Positions 47,021 through 56,395 of a stretch of DNA of 64,000 nucleotides are shown in pieces. The notes below the pieces were generated by a model. The model was not told the DNA's origin and ran no database searches. It saw only the letters and a program-made list of their open reading frames with translations. Numbering within the stretch: the first letter of the stretch is position 1; each line of letters starts with the position of its first letter. Both the position numbers and the translations under genes were made by a program. The DNA comes from CBDFHV01 sp965247705 (GTDB lineage Bacteria; Pseudomonadota; Alphaproteobacteria; Rhodospirillales; CAMCUA01), in the NCBI GenBank assembly GCA_965247705.1, contig CBDFHV010000012.1, forward strand, positions 22,911 to 86,910, written 5' to 3'.

Positions 47021-48445
47021 ATGGGCGAACGGCCCGCCGAAAGGGAGTCCATCGTCGCACAGACCGACGGTTCCCCGGACTTGGTTTATGAACTGAAGGC
47101 CGACCGGGTCGACGCCTTTCTCGGCGCGCTGCACGCGGGCCAGGAAGCGCGCGTGCGAGGCATGATCCAACCGATGCATGCCGCCGACGTGGCGGACCTG
47201 CTGGAACGCCTGGGCCCCGGGGACCGGGAAACCCTGCTTGTCGCATTGGGCGACGAACTGGACCCAGACGTCCTGTTGGAAGTGGACGAAACGGTTCGCG
47301 AGGCCGTTCTCGATACCCTCAACCTCTATGAGGTGGCCGCGGCCGTCGCCGAGATGGAAAGCGACGACGCCGTCCAGGTGATCGAGGAACTGGACGAAGC
47401 GGACCGCCAGGAAGTCCTGCAGGCGATTCCCCGACGGGACCGGCTGCTGATCGAAGAGGCGCTCGCCTATCCCGAAGACAGCGCCGGGCGCCTCATGCAG
47501 CGCGAGGTGGTCACTGTTCCCGCCTTCTGGACGGTGGGGCAGACCATCGATTACCTGCGGCGCAGCGCCGACGAAGACGACGGTGCCCTGCCGCAGGCGT
47601 TCTACGACATCTTCGTGGTCGATCCCATGCATCGCCCGGTGGGCGCGATTCCCTTGAGCCGCTTGCTGCGCAACCGGCGACCGGTGCCGGTGACCGACAT
47701 CATGACGACGGATATGCGGGTGATACCGGCGGCCATGGACCCGGAGGAGGTGGCCTTCCTGTTCCGCCAGCGGGACCTGGTCTCGGCCCCGGTGATCAAC
47801 GACGACAGCCGCCTGGTCGGGACGATCACCATCGACGACGTGGTGGACGTCATCGAAGAGGAGCATGAAGAGGACATCATGCGCCTGGGCGGCGTGCAGG
47901 AAGACGACCTCTACAGCGCCGCCATGAAGACCACCCGGCTGCGGTTCGTCTGGTTGCTGGTCAACCTGGGAACGGCGGTGCTGGCGTCGGTGGTCATCGG
48001 CATCTTTGAAGACACCCTGCGCCAGCTCGTCGCCCTGGCCATCCTCATGCCCATCGTCGCCTCCATGGGCGGCAACGCGGGCACCCAGACCCTGACCGTG
48101 GCCGTGCGCGCCATCGCCTCCAAGGAAATCAGCCCGACCAACGCCTATCGGCTGATCGGCAAGGAAGTGGTGGTGGGCACGATCAACGGGGTCTTGTTCG
48201 CGGTCATTACCGGGGCCATCGCCTGGTACTGGTTTTCCCGCCCCGAGATCGGCCTGGTCATCGGCATCGCCATCGCCATGATCGTCAACATGGTGGTCGG
48301 GGGCCTGGGCGGCATTACCATCCCAATTGTGCTCCATCGGCTGGGCGGCGATCCGGCCGTGGCCTCGTCCGTATTCCTGACCACCCTCACCGACGTGGTC
48401 GGCTTCTTCGCTTTCTTGGGATTGGCGGCCTGGCTGATCCTGTAG
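47021..48445 (+). CDS. mgtE: Magnesium transporter MgtE
   Basis: Mg2+ channel of 474 residues. ATG 47021 has AAGGA 7 bases upstream; an in-frame TTG lies at 47006. Domain order is an N-terminal acidic superhelix (MHAADVADLLERLGPGDRE), two CBS domains (about 130-255; MTTDMRVIPAAMDPEEVAFLF and LVGTITIDDVVDVIEEE), then five membrane helices with LMPIVASMGGNAGTQTLTVA forming the pore signature. Acidic residues in the N and CBS parts sense intracellular Mg2+. Confidence 0.95.
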   Translation: MGERPAERESIVAQTDGSPDLVYELKADRVDAFLGALHAGQEARVRGMIQPMHAADVADLLERLGPGDRETLLVALGDELDPDVLLEVDETVREAVLDTLNLYEVAAAVAEMESDDAVQVIEELDEADRQEVLQAIPRRDRLLIEEALAYPEDSAGRLMQREVVTVPAFWTVGQTIDYLRRSADEDDGALPQAFYDIFVVDPMHRPVGAIPLSRLLRNRRPVPVTDIMTTDMRVIPAAMDPEEVAFLFRQRDLVSAPVINDDSRLVGTITIDDVVDVIEEEHEEDIMRLGGVQEDDLYSAAMKTTRLRFVWLLVNLGTAVLASVVIGIFEDTLRQLVALAILMPIVASMGGNAGTQTLTVAVRAIASKEISPTNAYRLIGKEVVVGTINGVLFAVITGAIAWYWFSRPEIGLVIGIAIAMIVNMVVGGLGGITIPIVLHRLGGDPAVASSVFLTTLTDVVGFFAFLGLAAWLIL

Positions 48446-48532
48446 GATGCGTGGCATTCACCGGTGAGCGATCGAATTGCCCCTGACAGTGCCCGCGCGC
48501 CGCGACAGGTGCCAAAGATGGGCCGGTCTCAG

Positions 48533-50275
48533 CCCGCCTTATTCACCCAAGGGGCCTGAAATGACTGGCGCGCGGCGGATTTTGACGTAAAATCAATGTG
48601 CTAGAAGGATTCACAACAAACCTCCGCCGTGCGCCATGGGTGAAACGCTATCTCTGTTCGGTTCCTCGTTCAACAAGTCCCTTCGCATCGAATCCCGACC
48701 CGAGCGGCTGACCGGGGAACCGGGGGCCGTGCTCTTGCGCGAGATCATGGAGCGCACCCGGATCATCGAGTGGCTGACCGAGCGGTTGCACGATCCGCGC
48801 AAGGCCGATCGTGTCACCTATCCCCTGGCCGATCTGCTGCGCACGGTTCTGCTTCTCTTTGGCCAGGGTTGGCACGACCAAGACGACGCCGACGCGCTCC
48901 GCCATGATGCGGGCCTACGCCTGGCTGCAAGCGGTTCACGGGGTGTCACGCCGTTGTCCACCGAGGCGCACCTGGCCTCGCAACCCACGCTGTCGCGTCT
49001 GATCGCGCTTCTGAGCACGCCGGAGGCCCGCACTGTGCTCCATGAGGCGATCACCGAGCTCGCGGGGCGGCGGTTCCGGGGCCTGCGCGGCGGTCACCGG
49101 CAGCGATATCTGACCATCGACGTGGACAGCCTGCCGATCGAGGTCCACGGCCATCAACCCGGCTCGGCCTGGAACGGCCATTACCATCAGCGCATGTACC
49201 ACCCTTTGGTGGCCAGCATCGCCGAAACCGGCGACCTTCTGGACGCTCGTTTACGGGAGGGCAACGCCCACACCGCCGAGGGGGCGCTGGACTTCATCCT
49301 TGATCTCGTGGACCGAGCCGAAGAGACGCTGTGCCAAGTCGCTCTGGTGCGCATCGACGCTGGGTTCCCCAGCGATCCCCTGCTGTCGGGCCTGGAGCGT
49401 CGCGGGACGCCCTATGTTGCCCGATTGCGGACCAACAAGGTCCTGGACCGCATGGCTCAGCCCTGTCTTGGACGGCCGCCGGGACGGCCTCCGGCAGAGC
49501 CGCGGACGTGGTTCCACGAGATGACCTGCCGGGCGAAGTCGTGGTCGAAAGAGCGCCGAGTGGTCCTGGTGGTGTTGGAACGGCCAGACCAATTTCTGGT
49601 TGATCACTTCTGGCTGATCACCAGCCTTGATGCCGAGGCCGTGCCGGCGGCCGATCTCCTGGATCACTACCGCCAGCGCGGCCGTGCCGAGGCCCACATG
49701 GGCGAACTCATGGACGTGATGGACCCGGCGCTGTCGTCCGCGTCGCGAAGGAAGCGTCATTACCGGGGGCGCTGCCTGCCGGAGCGCGAGAGCACGGTCG
49801 ATGCCTTCGCTCACAACGAGGTCGTCCTGTTGCTCAACATCCTGGCCTATGAACTGGTTCATGCCGGGCGGTGCCTGATGGAGACTGCGACCGGCGAGGG
49901 GTGGAGCCTTCGCCGGTTCCGCGAGCGCGTTCTGCGCGCCGCCGCCCGGGTCGTCGTTTCCGGCCGACGCATCACCATGGTCATCGGGGAAACATTCGCC
50001 CGCTTCTGGCAACGGCTCTGGCCGCGCTTGGAACGCTTGCGATACGCCGACCCGTAACCCCGTCCAAGTCGGCCAGCTAGACTTCAAGCCACCGCCGGAT
50101 CGCCGGTGGCGGTCCCGCTCGCCTCCACGGCGGCTTCTTCACGCCTTTCATGCCTCAAGTGGCTATCGCACAGCTGGGGAAGCACCCGTGACTCGCCAGC
50201 CGCGAATGACCCTGCAACGAGACTCGCATCACATGCAGAAAAGTCTACGGCAAGGGGGTTGGTGAATAAGCCGGG
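48533..50275 (+). mobile_element. IS1380-family insertion sequence, 1743 bp, CTCAG duplication
   Basis: The left end is CCCGCCTTATTCACC; the right end read inward is CCCGGCTTATTCACC (14 of 15 identical). CTCAG flanks both sides (48528-48532 and 50276-50280), though the palindromic target leaves the exact duplication length open (IS1380 elements usually give 4 bases). It carries one intact transposase gene with about 100 bases before it and 220 after it. Inserted at the centre of a repeat palindrome. Confidence 0.87.
48636..50057 (+). CDS. IS1380-family transposase
   Basis: A 473-residue DDE transposase. Family features are an N-terminal region with LTERLHDPRKADRVTYPLADLL, then YLTIDVDSLPIEVHGHQPGS (first Asp) and YHQRMYHPLVASIAETGDLLDARLREGN. 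The second Asp is in LVRIDAGFPSD and the catalytic Glu in RQRGRAEAHMGELMD. The frame is intact. The C-terminal part NILAYELVHAGR...LRRFRERVL is also typical. Confidence 0.93.
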   Translation: MGETLSLFGSSFNKSLRIESRPERLTGEPGAVLLREIMERTRIIEWLTERLHDPRKADRVTYPLADLLRTVLLLFGQGWHDQDDADALRHDAGLRLAASGSRGVTPLSTEAHLASQPTLSRLIALLSTPEARTVLHEAITELAGRRFRGLRGGHRQRYLTIDVDSLPIEVHGHQPGSAWNGHYHQRMYHPLVASIAETGDLLDARLREGNAHTAEGALDFILDLVDRAEETLCQVALVRIDAGFPSDPLLSGLERRGTPYVARLRTNKVLDRMAQPCLGRPPGRPPAEPRTWFHEMTCRAKSWSKERRVVLVVLERPDQFLVDHFWLITSLDAEAVPAADLLDHYRQRGRAEAHMGELMDVMDPALSSASRRKRHYRGRCLPERESTVDAFAHNEVVLLLNILAYELVHAGRCLMETATGEGWSLRRFRERVLRAAARVVVSGRRITMVIGETFARFWQRLWPRLERLRYADP

Positions 50276-50423
50276 CTCAGACCGGCCCCTACGCACTTGA
50301 AATTACTTGCGTAGGGGCGGGTCTCAGACCCGCCCGTCCCCCCGTCCCATAGGGCATCCAATGGGCGGTGGGCCAGTTACTTCAATCGCTCACTGACATT
50401 ACACCGGGGAAACCAAGCGCGCA

Positions 50424-51806
50424 TTATGCCGGCAGGTCGCCCTCGGCGCGCATCATGCGCACCGCCTCGCGGGCCGCGTCGGTGGTGCGGGTCACGTCTT
50501 CGTCGGTGTGGGCGGCGGAGACCTTGGCGGCCAGCTTTCCCGTGACGTCCACCCCGTGGACCTGGAGCGCCAACTGGAACTTGGCGGCGCGGGCTTTGTC
50601 CCCGTCGAGCAGATCCTGGGGCGTGCACTCGGTGGGGTCGAAGTCCAGCGGATTAAGTGGCCGCCCCTCGGGGTTGGAATGGATGAAGAAGCCCGAGTTC
50701 TGCCCGTAGGCGGCCCAGGGGACACCCTCATCGGCGAACACCACGTTCAGTTCGTCCCGCAACCGCGCGCCGGTGGCATTGGCCCGCGCGCAGGCATCGG
50801 TACTGGCCAAGACCTCGAGGGTGGCGATGCCGGCGGCGGCCGACAGGGGATTGGCGTTGTAGGTGCCTTGATGGCCGATCTTCTCGAACCCCTTCTCCGT
50901 GGCGACGTCGAAGTCGAGAAGGTCGAGGATGTCCTTGCGGCCGCACACGGCGCCGCCCGGCAGGCCGCCGGCCAGGATCTTGGCCAGACTGCAGAGATCC
51001 GGCGTGATGCCGAGGAATTCCTGGGCGCCGCCGACGGAATCCCGAAAACCGCACACCACTTCGTCGAAGATGAGAAGGATGCCCCGGGCCGCGGTCATGC
51101 GGCGCAATTCGGCGACGAACGGGCGGGGCAGGGGGACCTGCCCCCAGGTGGCCCCGGTCGGCTCCAGGATGACGGCGGCGATGTCGTCGCGGGACTCGAT
51201 CAGTGCGCGGGTAGCGTCCAGGTCATCGGGCGGGGCCAGGATAACGTTCTCGGCGATCCCTTCGAGGACACCGGGCGTCGGGCTGCCGTCAAGGTGGTTG
51301 GACACGCCAAAGGCCACATGGTCGCTCCAGCCGTGGAAGTGGCCCGTGAAATGGACCAGTTTGGTGCGGCCCGTGTAGGCCCTGGCCAGGCGCAAGGCCA
51401 TGAGGTTGGCCTCGGTGCCTGAGGAATGAAAGCGGATGCGCTCGGCGCATGGGACCAATTGCTTGATCAGGGATGCCCAGCGGACCTCCAGCTGGTGACA
51501 GGCCCCGGGGTGGGTGCCCAAATCGTACTGGCGGTGGACCGCTTCCTTCACCGCCGGGTGACCGTGCCCCAGCAGAAGGGCCCCATGACCGCCGACATAG
51601 TCCACGTACTCGTTGCCGTCGACGTCCCATTTGCGGGATCCGTCCGCCCGATCCACGTAGATGCCATGGGGAAGCTGACGGCGGGAATCATGGACGATTC
51701 CGCTGGGAAACATCTCCCGGGCCTCGGCGGCCAATCGGGCGGATTCGGCGGTGCGGTCGCGAAAGGCGGCGACGATGCGGGAATTGGTGGCAAGCGAAAC
51801 GGTCAT
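50424..51806 (-). CDS. Class III aminotransferase (glutamate-1-semialdehyde aminomutase-like)
   Basis: A 460-residue PLP enzyme, fold type I. PLP-binding features are FHSSGTEANLMALRLARAYTG, ILLIFDEVVCGFRDSVGG and the cofactor lysine in LCSLAKILAGGLPGGAVCG. It resembles HemL in the SSGTEA region and overall layout, but the diverged C-terminus and the isolated position make a catabolic aminotransferase more likely than tetrapyrrole synthesis. It lies between the repeat/IS and the TerC gene. Confidence 0.88.
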   Translation of the reverse strand: MTVSLATNSRIVAAFRDRTAESARLAAEAREMFPSGIVHDSRRQLPHGIYVDRADGSRKWDVDGNEYVDYVGGHGALLLGHGHPAVKEAVHRQYDLGTHPGACHQLEVRWASLIKQLVPCAERIRFHSSGTEANLMALRLARAYTGRTKLVHFTGHFHGWSDHVAFGVSNHLDGSPTPGVLEGIAENVILAPPDDLDATRALIESRDDIAAVILEPTGATWGQVPLPRPFVAELRRMTAARGILLIFDEVVCGFRDSVGGAQEFLGITPDLCSLAKILAGGLPGGAVCGRKDILDLLDFDVATEKGFEKIGHQGTYNANPLSAAAGIATLEVLASTDACARANATGARLRDELNVVFADEGVPWAAYGQNSGFFIHSNPEGRPLNPLDFDPTECTPQDLLDGDKARAAKFQLALQVHGVDVTGKLAAKVSAAHTDEDVTRTTDAAREAVRMMRAEGDLPA

Positions 51807-51897
51807 GGAAATACCTGCTGGGTCGCGGGGGCGGCCCCGGATCGTAGCCCAACAGGGGGAAATTCAACAACCGCCGGCGCGCCGCATGGGGCAGCAG

Positions 51898-52521
51898 TCA
51901 CAGAATCGCCGCGACCTGCTGATAGCCGCGCCAGATCATGCTGAGGGAGACGTAGGCAATGGTCAGGATGCCGACGTAGGCGATCCAGTGATGGGTGTTC
52001 ATGAGTTTGGCCAGGAAATTCGACGCCACGCCCATCAGGAAGATCGATAGGGCAAGGCCGAAGATCAGAACCTCCACGTGATCCTGGGCCGCGCCCGCGA
52101 CGCCCAGGACGTTGTCCAGGGACATCGTCACGTCGGCGATGATGATGGCGACCAGGGCCTTGCCGAGGGTTGAATGCTGGATGATCTCCGCCTGGTCGCC
52201 GGAGTCGTCGCGCCCTTCGCGTTGCAGCCTCGATTGCTCGCGCACCTCCCGCCACATCTTCCACGCTACCCAGGCCAGCAACAGGCCTCCGGCGAGCAGC
52301 AAGCCGATGACCTCCAGGAGATAGTAGGTGAAGATCGCGAACACCACGCGGGCGACGGCGGCCAGGGCGATGCCGATCACGATGGCGCGGCGGCGAAGGT
52401 GGGCGGGCAAGTTCGATGCCGCAAGGCCGATCACGATCGCGTTGTCGGCGGACAACACGATGTCGATCATCACCACGGAGCCGAGCGCCGTTAAAAAGGA
52501 AGTGAGTTCGCCTTCCGACAC
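51898..52521 (-). CDS. TerC-family integral membrane protein (YjbE-like)
   Basis: About 207 residues from GTG 52521, or 244 from ATG 52632; the extra residues are not membrane-like, so the short form is preferred. It has seven to eight helices. The family signature acidic pair lies in MIDIVLSADNAIVIGLAA and again in IADVTMSLDNVLGVAGAA, with a hydrophilic loop (REVREQSRLQREG) between halves. TerC proteins are implicated in Mn2+ or other metal export and metalation of exported enzymes. I looked for a yybP-ykoY manganese riboswitch upstream and saw none. Confidence 0.85.
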   Translation of the reverse strand: MSEGELTSFLTALGSVVMIDIVLSADNAIVIGLAASNLPAHLRRRAIVIGIALAAVARVVFAIFTYYLLEVIGLLLAGGLLLAWVAWKMWREVREQSRLQREGRDDSGDQAEIIQHSTLGKALVAIIIADVTMSLDNVLGVAGAAQDHVEVLIFGLALSIFLMGVASNFLAKLMNTHHWIAYVGILTIAYVSLSMIWRGYQQVAAIL

Positions 52522-52580
52522 CAGATACCTGCCAGACCCACGGTGGCCCCGAAACGAAACGGAACCGTCCCCGATATCGC

Positions 52581-52610
52581 GACCGGAAACAGTGACCGGA
52601 AACAGTGACC
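52581..52610. repeat. 13-bp tandem repeat upstream of terC
   Basis: GACCGGAAACAGT occurs twice head to tail (52581-52593 and 52594-52606), followed by GACC. It lies 60 bases upstream of the preferred terC start, so it is in its leader or in the alternative N-terminal coding extension. No known site is recognised. Confidence 0.6.
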
Positions 52611-52752
52611 GACGACACTTCATGGCTTGCATGAAGACGTCGGTCTCATGCGAGGGGCTGCGACATGGCGCGCATCGTCCCTCGGCGGCGCGCTTTATAG
52701 CACGCCCCTGGGCCTTGTCAGTTCCCCGTGCGCAATCTCACCAGCCGTGGGA

Positions 52753-54042
52753 TCAGTTGTAGCGGAGTTGCAGCGTGGCCCAGAACTTGTCGGTGTCGGA
52801 CGAGAACGCGTCCGCATCGTAGCTGGCGTATTCCAGGTCGAAGACGGCGCGCACGCTGGCGTTCACGATGTGGCTGAGATCGAAGAACTTGGTCAGTTTG
52901 AGGCTCCATTCAGTGCCATAGCGGGTGCCGTTGTCCTCGGCCCTGAAATCATGGGCGGCCGCGGATAGGCGAAGATCACCGAGATAGCGGTCCATGGGCA
53001 CCACATAGGCCAGGGAAACAGAGCTATCGCGCAGCCCGTCGACGGGTATCGTGGCGAACCGGTCGGTCGCGCCGTTGAATTTGTGCACGGACGTAAACGG
53101 CGTCTGGAACGCGTTGGTGCCGTTGCCGCCAAGGACCTCATAGCCCAACCGCACGGTAAGATCGCGAATGCGGACACCGGGGCCGATCTGATAGTAGGTC
53201 AGGCCGTAATCGCCAGGATTATCCGAGTGGTCCGTCTGATAGGCAAATTCCGCTTCATAAAGGGCGGTCAGGTCACGGTTGAAGCGGAACGTGTGGTCGC
53301 CGTCCAGTCGTAGTCCCGTGGAATTGCTGGAGAATGCGGGGGCGTCGTCATCCACCTCGATCAGGTAGTCATAAAGGGTGATTCTACCCCACCCGAAACC
53401 GTCGTGGGTGGCGTTGAACAAGTGGGTATTAGAATCGAAGTCGCCCAGCCTGGCGTCGTCGCCGAACACACGATTGACGTGGTCGACGAAGGCATAAGTA
53501 AGGTCCAGGCCCGGTAGGGGGGCGTGGGATACCAACGCCGCATCAAAGGTCTGTTCGTTCTGGCGGAACCCGGCGTTGCCGATGAAGCGGTCGTTGTCCA
53601 GCTTGATCCGCTGGCGTCCCAGTCGAAAATTGGTGTTCGCCAACCCCTGATAGTTCAAGTAGCCCTGGTTGAGTTCGATGGTGTCGTCATCGGCAATGAC
53701 GGGGAACTGGGCGCGGCCATTGACGGTGTCGTTGAAGGTCTCGCCGCCGATTTCGGCCACGCCGTCGCCTTCAAAAAATAGATAGAACCCGTGGATCGCG
53801 CCCGTCTCGTAGCGGAACCTGGCGCGAACCGTATTGGCGCGGGCATCCCGGGAAAAACCCTTCTGGTCCACGTGTTCGAACCGGTAGCGAAGGTCCAGGG
53901 AGGGCCGCCCTTGGGTCAAGGCGGTCGCCAGGGGGGACAATGCGTTGTCGGTGTCCTTGGCCTCCTCGGCCGAAGCGGCAACGATCGCAGACAGCACCAA
54001 CCATCCCGCCATCAATGGCGGGCCAGCGCGCGACATGGTCAT
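52753..54042 (-). CDS. Outer-membrane porin of the alginate-export (AlgE-like) family
   Basis: A 429-residue exported beta-barrel protein. The signal peptide MAGWLVLSAIVAASA is followed by the family start LDLRYRFEHVDQKGFSRDARANTVRAR and NLGRQRIKLDNDRFIG-type strands (FRLGRQRIKLDNDRFIGN). The chain ends in an aromatic-rich strand (KFWATLQLRYN). Many relatives are uncharacterised porins, so alginate is not implied. AGGGAG precedes the start. Third gene of the run FecR-cyclase-porin, 31 bases after the cyclase stop. Confidence 0.85.
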   Translation of the reverse strand: MTMSRAGPPLMAGWLVLSAIVAASAEEAKDTDNALSPLATALTQGRPSLDLRYRFEHVDQKGFSRDARANTVRARFRYETGAIHGFYLFFEGDGVAEIGGETFNDTVNGRAQFPVIADDDTIELNQGYLNYQGLANTNFRLGRQRIKLDNDRFIGNAGFRQNEQTFDAALVSHAPLPGLDLTYAFVDHVNRVFGDDARLGDFDSNTHLFNATHDGFGWGRITLYDYLIEVDDDAPAFSSNSTGLRLDGDHTFRFNRDLTALYEAEFAYQTDHSDNPGDYGLTYYQIGPGVRIRDLTVRLGYEVLGGNGTNAFQTPFTSVHKFNGATDRFATIPVDGLRDSSVSLAYVVPMDRYLGDLRLSAAAHDFRAEDNGTRYGTEWSLKLTKFFDLSHIVNASVRAVFDLEYASYDADAFSSDTDKFWATLQLRYN

Positions 54043-54073
54043 AGACAGGGTTCTCCCTTGGATATCCTGGCCT

Positions 54074-56389
54074 TCAGGCCGGAGACGCTTCCATGGCCGG
54101 GGTGCTGGGCGCCGCCGCCACGCGCCGGTCGGGGGCGACCCCGTTCCAGTCGTCCGCCGGCGGGCGCTGCTTCAGCATCTGGCAACGGCCGATGAACAGG
54201 GAGCTCGGACCGTCTTCGGGGCGCAGTTCGAGAGATTCCTCGAACAGAGCGATGGCGTCGTCCCATCGCCGTTGACGGTAGGCGGCCAAGCCCGACTCGA
54301 ATATCCGAGCCATTCGGCTCACCGATTCCGGCAGCGGCTCCAGTCCCAGAACCTCGTAAATGGCCACCGGCTGGGAGCGGCCCTTGACGACGACCAGGTC
54401 AAGTTCGCGCGTCCCGACCCGATCGGCGACCAGTTCGCGGGTCTGGCCGGAGATGATGACGGCGGCGCGGAACATCTTGGTCAATTGTTCCAGACGTGAC
54501 CCGATGTTCACTTCGTCTCCCATTACGGTGTAATTGAAGTGGGTCTGGGAACCCATGTTTCCGATCACCATCTCGCCCGTATTGACGCCGACGCCGATCG
54601 CCAGAGCCGCGTGACCGCGCTGCTCCCAATCCTTGCCAAGTACCCGGGCTGACTCGACCATTTCAAGACCGGTCTTGCAGGCATTGAAGGCCTGATCCTC
54701 GGGCGCCATGGGGAGCGGCGCTCCGAACACCGACATCACCGCATCGCCAATGTATTTGTCCACCAGTCCCTGGTTGGCGACGATCTTCTCCGTCATCGCG
54801 TCGAAGTACTCGCTCATCAGCCCGACCAGCTGCTGCGGATCGAGGCCCTCGGAGATGGTGCTGAAGTTGCGCACGTCGGAGAACAGCACGGTCAGAGTCT
54901 TGCGGTCCCCGCCCAGTTTCAGCACGTCCGGATTTTCACACAGTGATTCCACCAGCGCCGGATGCAGGTAGTGGTCGAAGGCGCGGCGCGTGACCCGCTC
55001 TCGCTGTTCCTGCATCAGATAGGTGACGATGGTGATCGAACTGTAGGTCAACAGCAGACCGAACAGGGGAAACGTCAGGTTGAGCCAGGCATCGGCCTCG
55101 ACAAAGACCGCATGGTTCGCCGCCGCGATCGCCCCGCCGGTGCCCAGGGCCGCGAGGCTGAAGGTCATGGACGACACCCGCTCCGCGATGGCGCCCAGAA
55201 ACAGACACCCCACCAGGATGAACAGGACGTCGAATAGCCAGTAGGCATTGCGGCGTTCCAGGAAACGGCCGGTGAGGATATTGTCGACGATGGTCGCGAC
55301 CCGTTCGACTCCGGGGATAACGGCCGAGAAGGGCGTAACGAAGACGTCGCTGATACCCACCCCATGGACTCCAACGATGACGATCTTGTCATCGAACGCG
55401 CCGGCGGGAATGCGTTCGCCCACCACATCGGCGTAGGAATAGGTTTGGATCGTGCCCGCCGGGCCGTAGAAGTTGGCCAGCATGCGCATGGATTCGTCGG
55501 TGGGGATGAAAACCGGTCCCATCTGGATGCCGTGGCCGAATTCGACTCGCATCTCCTCGGGGCGCAGGTTCATGGCCAGCCGCGCGATCTGCAGGGCGAA
55601 GGAGGGATAGAAGCTGCTCCCCAGCCCCAACACCGGGTATTCGTAGCGGGCCGTTCCGTCCACTTCGAGGGCGACGTTCACGTGTCCCATGCCGGTCGCC
55701 GCGGTCGCCAGATCCGGTAGCGGGACCAGGGCGTCGATCCCGTGAAGGGCCAAGGGCATGCCTTCCGTCTGGCCTCTCAATGCGCGGAAGGCATGGGGTT
55801 CCAGCAAGGCTCCCTTTTGTTCGCCAATGGTGACGTCGGCGTCTTCGGGAGCGGCGAATACCAAGGAGAAGGGAATCACCGATCCATCGGCGCTGTCCAG
55901 CGCGGACGCAAGATGGCGGTCCGCTCCGGAGCGGCTTGCCCAGTCAGGCAAGGAAGCGCGGAACTGGGCCAGCGCTTCGGCCGTTCGCGAGGTCTCCAAC
56001 AAATCAAGAACGTCGCGCGCCGCTTCCGCATCGGTGCCGCTGAGGGAGCTCTCGGGCTCCAACATCAGCATGTCCAGGGCAACGATCCGGGCGCCCGCCC
56101 CACTCAGACGGTTGACGAAGTCGCCGATGCGGGACCGGCTCCATGGCCACCGTCCGTAGGTCTGCAGGCTTTCGTCGCCAATGTGGACGATTGCCAGGTC
56201 GGGCGACGCCTGCTCGACGCCCCGTAGCTGGAACCGGAGATCCAGCAGCAGGCCCTCCGCCTGTCGTAGCACGGCCATGCCCGACACGGCCGAATATAAA
56301 GCCGCCGTGATGACCGCGATAAGGATGCTCACCCGAACGGGCGTGAGCAGGTTGAGCCAGGGAGAGTCGCCTTGGGCGGCGCCGCGCAC
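54074..56389 (-). CDS. CHASE2-domain adenylate/guanylate cyclase
   Basis: A 771-residue membrane receptor. GTG 56389 follows AGGTAGG. A first helix (VSILIAVITAALYSAVSGMAV) leads to a periplasmic CHASE2 sensor (about 45-370; LAIVHIGDESLQTYGRWPWSR, DDKIVIVGVHGVGISDVFVTPF). Three helices follow, then a class III cyclase domain (about 480-660). Metal Asp residues are in LFSDVRNFS and YIGDAVMSVFG. The Lys/Thr pair (VDKYIGD, NYTVMGDEVN) predicts ATP use of class IIIb type, and NIGSRLEQL supplies the transition-state residues. A TPR-like tail (GLAAYRQRRWDDAIALFEESL) ends the chain. Co-transcribed with the FecR gene 6 bases upstream. Confidence 0.92.
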   Translation of the reverse strand: MRGAAQGDSPWLNLLTPVRVSILIAVITAALYSAVSGMAVLRQAEGLLLDLRFQLRGVEQASPDLAIVHIGDESLQTYGRWPWSRSRIGDFVNRLSGAGARIVALDMLMLEPESSLSGTDAEAARDVLDLLETSRTAEALAQFRASLPDWASRSGADRHLASALDSADGSVIPFSLVFAAPEDADVTIGEQKGALLEPHAFRALRGQTEGMPLALHGIDALVPLPDLATAATGMGHVNVALEVDGTARYEYPVLGLGSSFYPSFALQIARLAMNLRPEEMRVEFGHGIQMGPVFIPTDESMRMLANFYGPAGTIQTYSYADVVGERIPAGAFDDKIVIVGVHGVGISDVFVTPFSAVIPGVERVATIVDNILTGRFLERRNAYWLFDVLFILVGCLFLGAIAERVSSMTFSLAALGTGGAIAAANHAVFVEADAWLNLTFPLFGLLLTYSSITIVTYLMQEQRERVTRRAFDHYLHPALVESLCENPDVLKLGGDRKTLTVLFSDVRNFSTISEGLDPQQLVGLMSEYFDAMTEKIVANQGLVDKYIGDAVMSVFGAPLPMAPEDQAFNACKTGLEMVESARVLGKDWEQRGHAALAIGVGVNTGEMVIGNMGSQTHFNYTVMGDEVNIGSRLEQLTKMFRAAVIISGQTRELVADRVGTRELDLVVVKGRSQPVAIYEVLGLEPLPESVSRMARIFESGLAAYRQRRWDDAIALFEESLELRPEDGPSSLFIGRCQMLKQRPPADDWNGVAPDRRVAAAPSTPAMEASPA

Positions 56390-56395
56390 CGGTGC

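Larger units (their letters stand above)
48520..50335. repeat. Composite palindromic repeat, copy 3, split by the IS1380 element
   Basis: The left half GGGCCGGTCTCAG is at 48520-48532 and the right continuation CTCAGACCGGCCCC at 50276-50289. Removing the IS and one CTCAG rebuilds the palindrome GGGCCGGTCT-CAG-ACCGGCCC. It goes on as CCTACGCA, spacer, TGCGTAGGGG and GCGGGTCTCAGACCCGCCC to about 50335, the same composite layout as at 18386. From there to 50423 nothing else is recognised. Confidence 0.75.

Noticed and set aside
52522..52750. yybP-ykoY (manganese) riboswitch upstream of terC
   Set aside because: I could not find the conserved junction sequences; only a 13-bp tandem repeat is present.
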